Below, one piece after another: positions 1 through 5,741 of a DNA stretch of 6,564 nt (its first letter is position 1; each line of letters opens with the position of its first letter). The stretch comes from Verrucomicrobiota bacterium. GTDB taxonomy: Bacteria > Verrucomicrobiota > Verrucomicrobiia > Chthoniobacterales > UBA10450. Under the pieces are notes generated by a model. The model searched no databases. It had not been told where the DNA came from and was given only the letters and a program-made list of their open reading frames with translations. The position numbers and the translations under genes are program-made. The stretch lies in the NCBI GenBank assembly GCA_003219925.1, contig QHQU01000225.1, positions 1 through 6,564 of the forward strand, in the 5' to 3' direction.

Positions 1-35
1 TCGAAAACCGGGCCCGCAAGAAACGACGCGGTTGA
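1..35 (+). CDS. Possible C-terminal end of an upstream gene (5' partial)
   Basis: In the third frame the window opens with codons reading ENRARKKRRG, then a TGA stop at 33-35. A strongly basic tail ending in Lys/Arg/Gly is a common look for the end of a bacterial protein, and the stop lies 54 nt before the tRNA, a natural place for a gene to end. Only ten residues are visible, so no family can be named. One other frame is also open across this stretch but runs into the tRNA gene, which makes it less likely. The claim rests only on composition and position. Confidence 0.3.
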   Translation, partial: ENRARKKRRG

Positions 36-89
36 TTGCGGTTGCGCAGGCTGCGCGGATAAGTCAGCTTCCCTCCGCCAATTTTTCGA

Positions 90-171
90 GCTCACGTGGC
101 GGAACTGGCAGACGCGTACGGCTCAGGACCGTATGGGGCAACCCGTGGAGGTTCGAGTCCTCTCGTGAGCA
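90..171 (+). tRNA. trnL: tRNA-Leu (anticodon CAG)
   Basis: A complete class II cloverleaf can be folded by eye. The 7-bp acceptor stem is GCTCACG (90-96) with CGTGAGC (164-170), and the discriminator is A171. The anticodon stem is TACGG/CCGTA (117-121 with 129-133) around the loop CTCAGGA, which puts the anticodon CAG at 124-126 to read CUG leucine codons. A long variable arm with a GGG/CCC stem (about 134-146), typical of Leu tRNAs, precedes a T arm with stem 147-151/159-163 and loop TTCGAGT. The D arm keeps the tRNA-Leu pattern TGGCGGAA...GGCAGACGC. The 3' CCA is not encoded (TTG follows A171), so it must be added by CCA nucleotidyltransferase. The gene stands alone, with no other tRNA in the window. 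Confidence 0.97.
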
Positions 172-262
172 TTGCTGATCCTAGACCAGACATGCAGCAA
201 AGACGATGCGACCAAAGTCCAATAGTTTCCCATCCCGCGCTTCAACAGAATCTGGGCGGGGT

Positions 263-290
263 GCGACACCCGCGTCCGGCGAACTTTAAT
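263..290 (+). promoter_or_regulatory. Weak candidate sigma-70-type promoter for the glycosyltransferase operon
   Basis: GCGACA (263-268, 4 of 6 matches to TTGACA) is separated by 16 nt from TTTAAT (285-290, 5 of 6 matches to TATAAT). Transcription would start near 297, about 160 nt before the first well-supported gene. This is the best pair I found in the 286-nt gap between the tRNA and the operon. Matches of this quality are expected by chance, and the -35 half lies inside a small GC-rich hairpin (256-273), so this is only a candidate. Confidence 0.22.
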
Positions 291-338
291 CTTTAACCGA
301 ATCGTGAATGCGTTAAAACAGCTTGTGGGACATTGGAC

Positions 339-446
339 ATGCCAAAAAGACTTAAATATTTCGTGAACGTACAGCTCAAAGTGGATCGGGTCGGTCCCAT
401 CATTTCGCCGCTGGCGCACCCGCTCGGCGGGATTCTTGCTCTGTGA
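339..446 (+). CDS. Possible small ORF (35 aa) upstream of the glycosyltransferase operon
   Basis: An ATG at 339 opens a 35-codon frame ending at TGA 444-446. A GTGGGA stretch (325-330) lies 8 nt before the ATG and could act as a weak ribosome binding site. The peptide starts with a basic segment (MPKRLKYF) and ends with a hydrophobic, Gly/Pro-containing stretch (PLAHPLGGILAL). It matches no family I recognise. Its stop lies against the Shine-Dalgarno sequence of the next gene, 11 nt before that gene's ATG, so if translated it could act as a coupled leader. A frame of this length can arise by chance, and the frame is open upstream back to a stop at 294-296. Treat it as unproven. Confidence 0.25.
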   Translation: MPKRLKYFVNVQLKVDRVGPIISPLAHPLGGILAL

Positions 447-451
447 GAAGG
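446..451 (+). promoter_or_regulatory. Ribosome binding site that fixes the start of the GT2 gene
   Basis: AGAAGG (446-451), extended by GG to 453, lies 6 nt before ATG 458. It supports ATG 458 over the in-frame GTG at 443, which lies upstream of this site and would place it inside the coding sequence. The protein begun at 458 opens directly with the MKISVVIP strand usual for the family. Confidence 0.7.
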
Positions 452-457
452 GGTCCG

Positions 458-1234
458 ATGAAAATCTCCGTCGTTATCCCCTGTTATAACGAACGCGATA
501 CTATTGCCGAAATCGTGTCCGCGGTCCGGACCGCACCTCTCCGGGACATCGAGATCATCGTCGTAGATGATGGTTCGACTGACGGCAGCCGCACGATCTT
601 GAAACGCAATATCGAGCCAATTGCCGATCGTGTCATTTACCACGGTGTTAATCGTGGCAAGGGCGCGGCCTTGCGCAGTGGCTTCGCAGCCGCTACCGGT
701 GATATCATTCTCGTCCAGGACGCCGACCTCGAATATAATCCGCAGGAATACCCTCGCTTGCTCGAGCCGATCTTAAGCGGCAAAGCAGATGTCGTTTTCG
801 GTTCGCGTTTTATGGGCGCCGGCCCACATCGTGTAGTTTATTTCTGGCACATGATCGGCAACAAACTGCTCACTTTGCTCTCAAACATGTGCACAAACAT
901 CAATCTCACTGACATGGAAACTTGCTACAAGGCATTTCGCGCTTCCGTCATCAGGGCCATTGATCTGCGCGAAGATCGCTTCGGATTCGAACCCGAAATC
1001 ACGGCCAAAGTAGCCCGCGCCCGCTGTCGGATTTACGAAGTCGGTATCTCTTACGACGGCCGTACCTACGAAGAAGGAAAAAAAATTACCTGGCGCGATG
1101 GAATCCGCGCCTTCTACGCCATCATCAAATACAACTTCTTTGTTCGCGGTGGTAGCGCCGTTTTCTCTAACGAGAATTCGCCGAGCGAACCGACCGAGAC
1201 TGTTGAATTGGGACCGCGCCTGAAGCATTCCTGA
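458..1234 (+). CDS. Glycosyltransferase family 2, DPM1-like (polyprenyl-phosphate sugar synthase type)
   Basis: This 258-aa protein has the full GT-A pattern of the DPM1-like branch of family 2. It starts with the Rossmann-like strand SVVIPCYNE (residues 4-12), followed by the nucleotide-binding VDDGSTDGS (36-44), NRGKGAALRSGF (65-76), the metal-binding motif QDADLEY (87-93) and FGSRF (114-118). After these come the GNKLLTLLSN segment (134-143) and the typical C-terminal block RFGFEPEITAKVAR ... ISYDGRTYEEGKKI (174-210). No membrane segment is evident, so it is probably cytoplasmic or peripheral to the inner membrane. The family transfers a hexose from a nucleotide sugar to polyprenyl phosphate; donor sugar and acceptor cannot be read from sequence. 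The start is ATG 458, from the upstream AGAAGG. It is the first confident gene of the operon, and its stop overlaps the next ATG by one base (TGATG, 1232-1236). A GT-C enzyme two genes downstream would be the natural user of its lipid-linked sugar. Confidence 0.9.
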   Translation: MKISVVIPCYNERDTIAEIVSAVRTAPLRDIEIIVVDDGSTDGSRTILKRNIEPIADRVIYHGVNRGKGAALRSGFAAATGDIILVQDADLEYNPQEYPRLLEPILSGKADVVFGSRFMGAGPHRVVYFWHMIGNKLLTLLSNMCTNINLTDMETCYKAFRASVIRAIDLREDRFGFEPEITAKVARARCRIYEVGISYDGRTYEEGKKITWRDGIRAFYAIIKYNFFVRGGSAVFSNENSPSEPTETVELGPRLKHS

Positions 1235-1728
1235 TGACGGTCCGCTTTTCCTACGGGCGCATTGCGCACGTATTGCTTTGGGGCGGGTTGGCCGTCGCGT
1301 CACTTGGGATGAGTATCCCCAAAATTTACTCCGGCGTGACCCAGTATCCGCTTCGTCCTACGGGCCCGCTCCATACTTGCGATAGCTACCTTAAATTTGC
1401 CACCGGCGCATCGGGCGCATCGAAGGACCTGATCTCGATCTTTCAATCGATGACCGCGTCCAAGCGCATCATCATCTTCACCCGCAAGGACGACGCGTTT
1501 AGTTCTGGATTGGGAATGACGACTGCATACCTCGCTTCGCCGCATCTTGTCCGTTTATTCGAAATCAGTGGAACGCATCCGGACAACGAACTCTCGAAGA
1601 TGAACCCCGACGAGCTGGCAGCGGTGGTTTTTTGTCGCGTTAACCGTCCCAATTGGTTGCCTGCCGGGAAAGTAATCGGCTCCGGGCTGGAAGTAGTCTC
1701 GACGTCGGAAAAAAAAGTGCGTCGATGA
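1234..1728 (+). CDS. Small single-pass membrane protein with extracytoplasmic domain, partner of the GT-C enzyme (unknown family)
   Basis: This 164-aa protein matches no family I can name with confidence. Arg4 and Arg9 precede one hydrophobic segment (about 10-28, IAHVLLWGGLAVASLGMSI). That predicts an N-in anchor with about 135 residues outside the inner membrane; a cleaved signal peptide is the alternative. The soluble part alternates predicted strands and helices: KRIIIFTRK (77-85), then GMTTAYLASPHLVRLFEI (94-111), then AAVVFCRVN (129-137). This strand - YLASP - strand order recalls the soluble domain attached to many GT-C glycosyltransferases, where a YxLxPR-like segment sits between two strands; the likeness is my impression from pattern only. 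The gene overlaps the GT2 gene by 1 nt and the GT-C gene by 4 nt (ATGA, 1725-1728), so it is probably co-translated with both. Eight A residues (1709-1716) near its end form a possible frameshift site. Confidence 0.75.
   Translation: MTVRFSYGRIAHVLLWGGLAVASLGMSIPKIYSGVTQYPLRPTGPLHTCDSYLKFATGASGASKDLISIFQSMTASKRIIIFTRKDDAFSSGLGMTTAYLASPHLVRLFEISGTHPDNELSKMNPDELAAVVFCRVNRPNWLPAGKVIGSGLEVVSTSEKKVRR
1709..1716 (+). promoter_or_regulatory. Candidate -1 frameshift / slippage site (A8 run)
   Basis: Eight consecutive A residues include an in-phase A_AAA_AAA heptamer (1710-1716) relative to the upstream gene's frame. The downstream GT-C gene is in the -1 frame, and that frame has no stop between the run and its ATG at 1725. 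A slip here would therefore read straight into the GT-C protein, giving a 637-aa fusion. A weak hairpin (TGCGC 1730-1734 with GCGCA 1747-1751) lies downstream but farther than the usual stimulator distance. Whether it is used cannot be told from sequence. Confidence 0.3.
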
Positions 1729-3146
1729 GTGCGCTCGCTTTGCTCGGCGCATTCGGGACCCTTCTCGGCGCCGGCTATGGTTTCCTAACCTTGCTCGCTC
1801 GGAAGGAGACACAACTTAGTCTTACGGAGCAAATCGCTTTCTCCTGGCTCCTTGGAACTGGGGCGGTTTCACTGCTTCTGTGGATTTTTGGTCTTTTTGT
1901 CCATGGCATATTGCTGCCCGGTCTCGTTAGCATCATTTGCCTTTCCCTGGGACTCGTTGGCTGGAGACGAATGGTGCCGCGACCGCTTCGGCGTAAGCCG
2001 AACCTCTTCGAAATTTTTCTCGGGATAATTGTTTTTCTGGAAATTGCGATCGTCTTTTATCTTTCATTCGTTCATACCCTTGGTTGGGACGGGTTGCTCA
2101 ACTGGGAAATCAAAGCTCACTACGCCTTTGCCAACGGCGGCGTTATTCCCGCAACCTATTTTAGCGACAGCGGTCGCGCCTTCAGTCATCCGGAATATCC
2201 GCTGGCCATTCCGTTCACCGAGTTGTGGCTTTATCTTTGGCTCGGTGAAGCCGACCAATTCTGGGCGAAAACCATCTTTCCAATTTTCTATGTTATCGGA
2301 ACATTTTTGGTCGTCGCATTGGGCAAGCGTTTCACCGGAAAAACATGGAACGGGCTGCTCATGGCGGCCTTTCTGTTTTTTGTCCCACAGATTACGGTTG
2401 AAGTCGGGAGTGCAATCGCTGGTTACGCAGATTTTCCGCTGAGTATCTTTTATCTGGCAACGATCGGGTGCCTTTTCTGCGCCACCGAACCAAAGAACGA
2501 TGCCTTTTTCCGCCTTTACGCCGCATGTCTCGCCCTGCTGCCGTGGGTAAAACGTGATGGCCTCATTCTATGGATCGTCGCGGCAGCTTGCGGAGTATTC
2601 GTCATTTTACGGACGAAAAGATCGTCTCGGCATTTTTTGGCATTGTTCCCAGGGCTTCTGATCATTTGCGGCTGGCGCCTTTATCTATCGGCCATGCACG
2701 CGCCACAGGCCGCCGCCGATTTTCTGCCGATGAATTTGGAGACCTTTAGCAGTCATCTCGACCGTATCCTTCCACTTTTTTCTGCACTTTTGGCCGAATT
2801 CCATAATCTTCCTATCTGGAGTTTGTTTTGGTTTGTGGTCGCGGTTGGCGTGGCATACTTGCTGGGTCAAATGCGCAATCCAGGTACACCGGTATTGCTA
2901 AATGCTCTGTTCGTTCCCATCGTGCTGTATCTGTTGATTTATGTCTTCAGTAGCTGGCCCAACTACCTCGAGCATGTAGGTCTTTCGATTAGCCGGCTGT
3001 TACTGCATGTCGCTCCAGTTGGATTTCTGATCATCCTGCTCGCGGTTTCTCGCCGAAGGGTGAAAAGCCCGGCGCCTGTCCACGAGCGCGGCGTTACTTG
3101 CACAATGGCGGTTTCCGAGCGAACGCCGGTGGTTGAGCTCGCCTGA
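1725..3146 (+). CDS. Multi-spanning GT-C-type glycosyltransferase (ArnT/PMT-like)
   Basis: This 473-aa polytopic protein has roughly ten or more hydrophobic segments (for example about 3-24, 36-58, 61-79, 94-117, 183-200, 210-222, 238-253, 279-296, 304-322, 364-381, 391-408, 424-441). The core carries GT-C hallmarks. A candidate catalytic or metal-binding Asp lies in the first large loop (GWDGLLNWEIKA, Asp122), followed by HPEYPLAIPF (155-164). GYADFPLSIFYL (233-244) and LPWVKRDGL (272-280) match the family's G-AD-PL and K-x-E/D-G elements. Such enzymes use polyprenyl-phosphate sugars to glycosylate lipid, glycan or protein outside the membrane; the acceptor here is unknown. A basic stretch (81-91) before the core suggests the N terminus is outside, with three extra segments preceding the usual first one. 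The start is ATG 1725, overlapping the previous stop (ATGA); an in-frame GTG at 1653 is possible but would bury the start deep in the previous gene. A polar 32-residue tail follows the last span, and its end overlaps the next gene by 14 nt. Confidence 0.82.
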   Translation: MSALALLGAFGTLLGAGYGFLTLLARKETQLSLTEQIAFSWLLGTGAVSLLLWIFGLFVHGILLPGLVSIICLSLGLVGWRRMVPRPLRRKPNLFEIFLGIIVFLEIAIVFYLSFVHTLGWDGLLNWEIKAHYAFANGGVIPATYFSDSGRAFSHPEYPLAIPFTELWLYLWLGEADQFWAKTIFPIFYVIGTFLVVALGKRFTGKTWNGLLMAAFLFFVPQITVEVGSAIAGYADFPLSIFYLATIGCLFCATEPKNDAFFRLYAACLALLPWVKRDGLILWIVAAACGVFVILRTKRSSRHFLALFPGLLIICGWRLYLSAMHAPQAAADFLPMNLETFSSHLDRILPLFSALLAEFHNLPIWSLFWFVVAVGVAYLLGQMRNPGTPVLLNALFVPIVLYLLIYVFSSWPNYLEHVGLSISRLLLHVAPVGFLIILLAVSRRRVKSPAPVHERGVTCTMAVSERTPVVELA

Positions 3147-3834
3147 GGAAAACGCCCGTGCACGTGATCCCGAAGTTGTACGGGAAATGTTTGATCGCGT
3201 CGCGAGACGATACGACCTCGCGAACCACCTTTTGAGCTTTGGCCGGGATTTCTTCTGGCGCAGACGGGCAGCCGAGATTGTCGCGAAATGGAATCCGGCT
3301 TGTGTGCTCGACCTCGCCACGGGCAGCGGCGATCTCGCGCTCGCCCTTCAAGACAAAATCCCTCGTGCCCAAATAGTCGGTCTAGATTTTTCCAGTGCCA
3401 TGCTCACACTCGCGCGCAGCAAGGGAGTTCGCCAGCTTATTGCCGCCGATGCTGCCCAATTACCGTTAGCGGAACAATCGTTCGACGCCATAACCGTCGC
3501 GTTTGGCCTGCGAAACGTGCGCGATTGGGCGGCGGCGCTGCGCGAAATACGTCGTGTTCTGACCTCCGCCGGTCATCTGCTCGTGCTCGATTTTTCTCGG
3601 CCGCCAAATCCGATCCTTCGTTTCCTTTACCGATTTTACCTGCGCCGAATCTTGCCCCTCGCTTCCGCACTCATTACGCGGGAAAAGGAAGCCTACCAAT
3701 ATCTCGGCTCTTCTATCGAAAATTTTCCCAGCGGTCGTGCGATGTGCGATTTGATTGAAGCCAGCGGATTTCAAAATGCCATAGCCGAGCCACTTACCGG
3801 CGGTATCGTGACGATTTACGCTGCGGAAGTGTAG
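3133..3834 (+). CDS. ubiE: Demethylmenaquinone / ubiquinone biosynthesis C-methyltransferase UbiE (MenG)
   Basis: This 233-aa class I SAM-dependent methyltransferase, of the usual length for UbiE/MenG/Coq5, methylates the quinone ring near the end of menaquinone (or ubiquinone) synthesis at the inner membrane. Visible motifs are MFDRVARRYDLANHLLSFG (19-37), close to the first UbiE signature, and the SAM-binding VLDLATGSGD (58-67). Asp85 lies in GLDFS, and ADAAQLPL (105-112) and FGLRN (124-128) follow. The second signature region is RVLTSAGHLLVLDFS (141-155), with Asp where Glu is common, and YLGSSIENFP (190-199) comes near the end. The start is taken as TTG 3133, the only plausible start codon that keeps the segment before MFDR; the next in-frame candidate, ATG 3187, would remove it. 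No strong ribosome binding site is visible, so translation probably depends on coupling to the GT-C gene, which it overlaps by 14 nt. Its place behind a glycan cassette is odd for function but common for operon tails. Menaquinone rather than ubiquinone is inferred from the suspected phylum. Confidence 0.93.
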   Translation: MSSPEENARARDPEVVREMFDRVARRYDLANHLLSFGRDFFWRRRAAEIVAKWNPACVLDLATGSGDLALALQDKIPRAQIVGLDFSSAMLTLARSKGVRQLIAADAAQLPLAEQSFDAITVAFGLRNVRDWAAALREIRRVLTSAGHLLVLDFSRPPNPILRFLYRFYLRRILPLASALITREKEAYQYLGSSIENFPSGRAMCDLIEASGFQNAIAEPLTGGIVTIYAAEV

Positions 3835-3884
3835 CTGCCGCGGTCTCAGCGGCACTTCGGAAGTTCTGCCGCCGGCGGCAGCTA
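3832..3884. repeat. Nested palindromic element between convergent genes (REP-like or bidirectional terminator)
   Basis: TAGCTGCCGC (3832-3841) is a perfect 10-bp inverted repeat of GCGGCAGCTA (3875-3884). Nested inside, GCGGC (3849-3853) pairs with GCCGC (3868-3872) and ACTT (3854-3857) with AAGT (3861-3864), leaving a short TCT bulge. The left arm starts with the stop codon of the methyltransferase gene, and the whole element fills the 55-nt gap before the end of the opposing DUF4340 gene. Position suggests transcription termination for both operons, but neither side has a T tract, so a canonical intrinsic terminator is unlikely. The compact two-level palindrome looks more like a dispersed REP/BIME-type repeat, which needs a genome-wide check. 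Confidence 0.6.
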
Positions 3885-3889
3885 GACGT

Positions 3890-5734
3890 TCAGGGCGTTG
3901 GCGCGGTCATGGGGGAGGTCGCGACTGAGGGCGACGCACTGGCCGAGGGTGAAGGTGATGGCGGTTGCACCAGCTCTGCTCGCAACGCCCTCAAGTCCGA
4001 GTTACTAATCACAAAGGCGCCTTCCTGTTCGTCGGCTCGCGCCATCGATGTTCCATCAGGCGAAGATCCGCCGATTGTCAGCTTGTGTTGGGCCTTTTCA
4101 TCCGGCGAAGTAGTAAAACTGATGACGAGCGATGGTTTATCGAACGTTCCCGGCGGAACATTTGCGATCCAGCGAACGGCATGCAGCGAGGCGAGCGTGT
4201 TCAGCAGCGCTTGCACCTTCACGGTGTTGATCGGCCCGCTACCACTGACCCATTGCCATTGATTGTTCGTCCCGCGGATCAAGCTTTGTTCGTGATCGGT
4301 GAAAAGCGACAACCGGTGGATTTGTTCCGGTTTGAACTTGAAAATTGCCAGTTCCTGCCACTGCAAAGGATCGGCAAAAATATTATCGAGTGTGGAGTGG
4401 CGAACCGCTACTACGAATGGTTCCTCGCCGACACGCGCGAAGATATTTTCACCATCGATTTTTCCGAATGCGATCGTCGCCAAAGGATGCTCACCCGCCT
4501 GGGTCTCGGCCGTGTTCTCCGATGCAAATGAGCTGAGGGTGACCGTTAATTGCGGCTTATCGAGACCATATTTCGGCAAATCGGATGCAACGTCGGTGAC
4601 GAAATTCGTTACTTGCTCACCGGCAAGCAACTCCATTAACCGGCGTGCTTCTGCTGCATTGGCCGGGCGATTGTTCCGATTGATGATCGTCCAGTTTTGA
4701 TCTTTGCGGGCCAGCACCGTTTTTGTTTTTCCGGGAGCATCAATGGTGATGCGGTCCAGCTGATTTTGATCAAAACGCACCAGGTGCCGGTCACGTAAAT
4801 CGTTTGGTTTGGTGCCCAAAATTGCTTCAATCTTGTTCGGCAGGGTGTAAACGAACTTGCGCGGCGCGAATCGGACGTAAACCTGGTCCTTTTCTTTTTC
4901 GGGCACGCCGCCTATCTGCAAAATCTGGCCCTGCTTGTCGTTGTCGGTAAAAATCGTCACCGTTCCCCGGGGCTCGGTCAGGCCGTAGGGGTGCAAATCG
5001 CCGGCATCGTCGGCCACAAATTGGGCGATTCGGCTGGTCGTGATCTGCGCAATCAGATCGTTGACCTTTTGATCGTCGGCTCGGGCCCGCAACGGTTTCA
5101 CGATTTGCCAGTGATCAGCTTGTTTTTGCAGTTCCATTTCGCCAGCGGCGGTTTTGAGTGAAAGCCGTGCGACCTGTGTCGCAACCGTGTCGGTTAATTT
5201 GCGGTCCCGAAATTCCTCGGGCTTTTTTGAAATCTGGTTCTTGATCGACTGCGCGGCGAGAAAGACATCCTTTGAATTCTCCAACCGCACATAGGTCTTG
5301 CCTTCCAGAGCGGCGTTGTTACCGAATAAAATCTCCGGCGGTGCGTTCGCGCCTTGGAGCTTGAGCCGAAGCTTCGCTTTGGCCACACCGTATTCCGCCA
5401 TCCGGCTCTTGTCGGTCTCGATTTCTTTTCCGCTGATAGTTGCGTCTTTTTTCCAGTCTTCCAGATCGAACAATAAACTGTCTACGGTACTACCATCGGC
5501 CAGATCTTTGACCGGCGATTCCAGTCGCCATTTTTTGTCTGCGCGTTTTAATTCGATTCGCTCCTCGCCGTTTTGAATGACAACTCCGTCGATTTTATCG
5601 CGCTCGAAATTGATCACGTTCTGAGCGCGACGATTCGCTTCTTCGGTGTTCGGGCGCTTGGTTTCGTAAAATTTAATGAAAACGACAAGCGCCGCGGTGA
5701 GGGCAAAGAGGATGAGGGTGGTTCGGAATCTCAT
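3890..5734 (-). CDS. DUF4340 domain-containing membrane-anchored protein, four-repeat form
   Basis: This 614-aa protein has an N-terminal signal anchor (MRFRTTLILFALTAALVVFI, 1-20); the rest is expected to be extracytoplasmic. The body shows about four copies of a DUF4340-type unit at roughly 45-180, 185-320, 325-465 and 468-590. Each has a strand, a W-x-[IL/V] stretch (KWRLESP, HWQIVKP, NWTIINR, QWQWVSG), a helix, a Y-G-[LV]-x-x-[PA/K] turn (115, 250, 389; degenerate in the last unit as FDKP) and an [IF]-x-[FI]-G strand. A Pro/Ser/Ala tail (591-614) ends the protein. DUF4340 proteins typically sit beside GldG-type ABC-accessory genes, as here, and are thought to be part of an envelope ABC-2 transport complex; no biochemical role is established that I know of. 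The gene follows the GldG-family gene by 7 nt with no obvious Shine-Dalgarno sequence, so reinitiation is likely. ATG 5734 is chosen because it leads directly into the signal anchor. Confidence 0.87.
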   Translation of the reverse strand: MRFRTTLILFALTAALVVFIKFYETKRPNTEEANRRAQNVINFERDKIDGVVIQNGEERIELKRADKKWRLESPVKDLADGSTVDSLLFDLEDWKKDATISGKEIETDKSRMAEYGVAKAKLRLKLQGANAPPEILFGNNAALEGKTYVRLENSKDVFLAAQSIKNQISKKPEEFRDRKLTDTVATQVARLSLKTAAGEMELQKQADHWQIVKPLRARADDQKVNDLIAQITTSRIAQFVADDAGDLHPYGLTEPRGTVTIFTDNDKQGQILQIGGVPEKEKDQVYVRFAPRKFVYTLPNKIEAILGTKPNDLRDRHLVRFDQNQLDRITIDAPGKTKTVLARKDQNWTIINRNNRPANAAEARRLMELLAGEQVTNFVTDVASDLPKYGLDKPQLTVTLSSFASENTAETQAGEHPLATIAFGKIDGENIFARVGEEPFVVAVRHSTLDNIFADPLQWQELAIFKFKPEQIHRLSLFTDHEQSLIRGTNNQWQWVSGSGPINTVKVQALLNTLASLHAVRWIANVPPGTFDKPSLVISFTTSPDEKAQHKLTIGGSSPDGTSMARADEQEGAFVISNSDLRALRAELVQPPSPSPSASASPSVATSPMTAPTP

Positions 5735-5741
5735 AGCGCGA

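Noticed and set aside
44..56. Short palindrome GCGCAGGCTGCGC after the first stop codon, as a terminator
   Set aside because: Only about five pairs with a three-base loop, and no T tract follows.
36..63. TTGCGG - 16 nt - GATAAG as a tRNA promoter
   Set aside because: Only 3 and 4 of 6 matches to consensus. The position is reasonable but the match is no better than chance.
256..273. GC-rich hairpin (GCGGG/CCCGC with TG-CA and a one-base bulge) as terminator of the tRNA transcript
   Set aside because: The nearest T-rich stretch starts about 12 nt after the stem and is interrupted by A residues, so it lacks the form of an intrinsic terminator.
96..296. 66-codon + strand frame starting inside the tRNA gene
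   Set aside because: It overlaps most of a perfectly folded tRNA-Leu, and its peptide shows no domain-like pattern.
1653..1724. Earlier GTG start (1653) for the GT-C gene
   Set aside because: It would add 24 polar residues encoded wholly within the preceding gene, whereas ATG 1725 gives a standard ATGA overlap and a protein starting at the first membrane span. The extra codons matter only if frameshifting occurs.
2029..2442. 137-codon + strand frame inside the GT-C gene
   Set aside because: It lies in another frame of the same DNA that encodes conserved GT-C motifs, and its Ser/Pro-rich translation is typical of a shadow frame.
3965..4531. 188-codon + strand frame opposite the DUF4340 gene
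   Set aside because: It lies wholly inside a well-supported gene on the other strand, and its translation lacks any recognisable domain. Long antisense frames are expected in GC-rich coding DNA.
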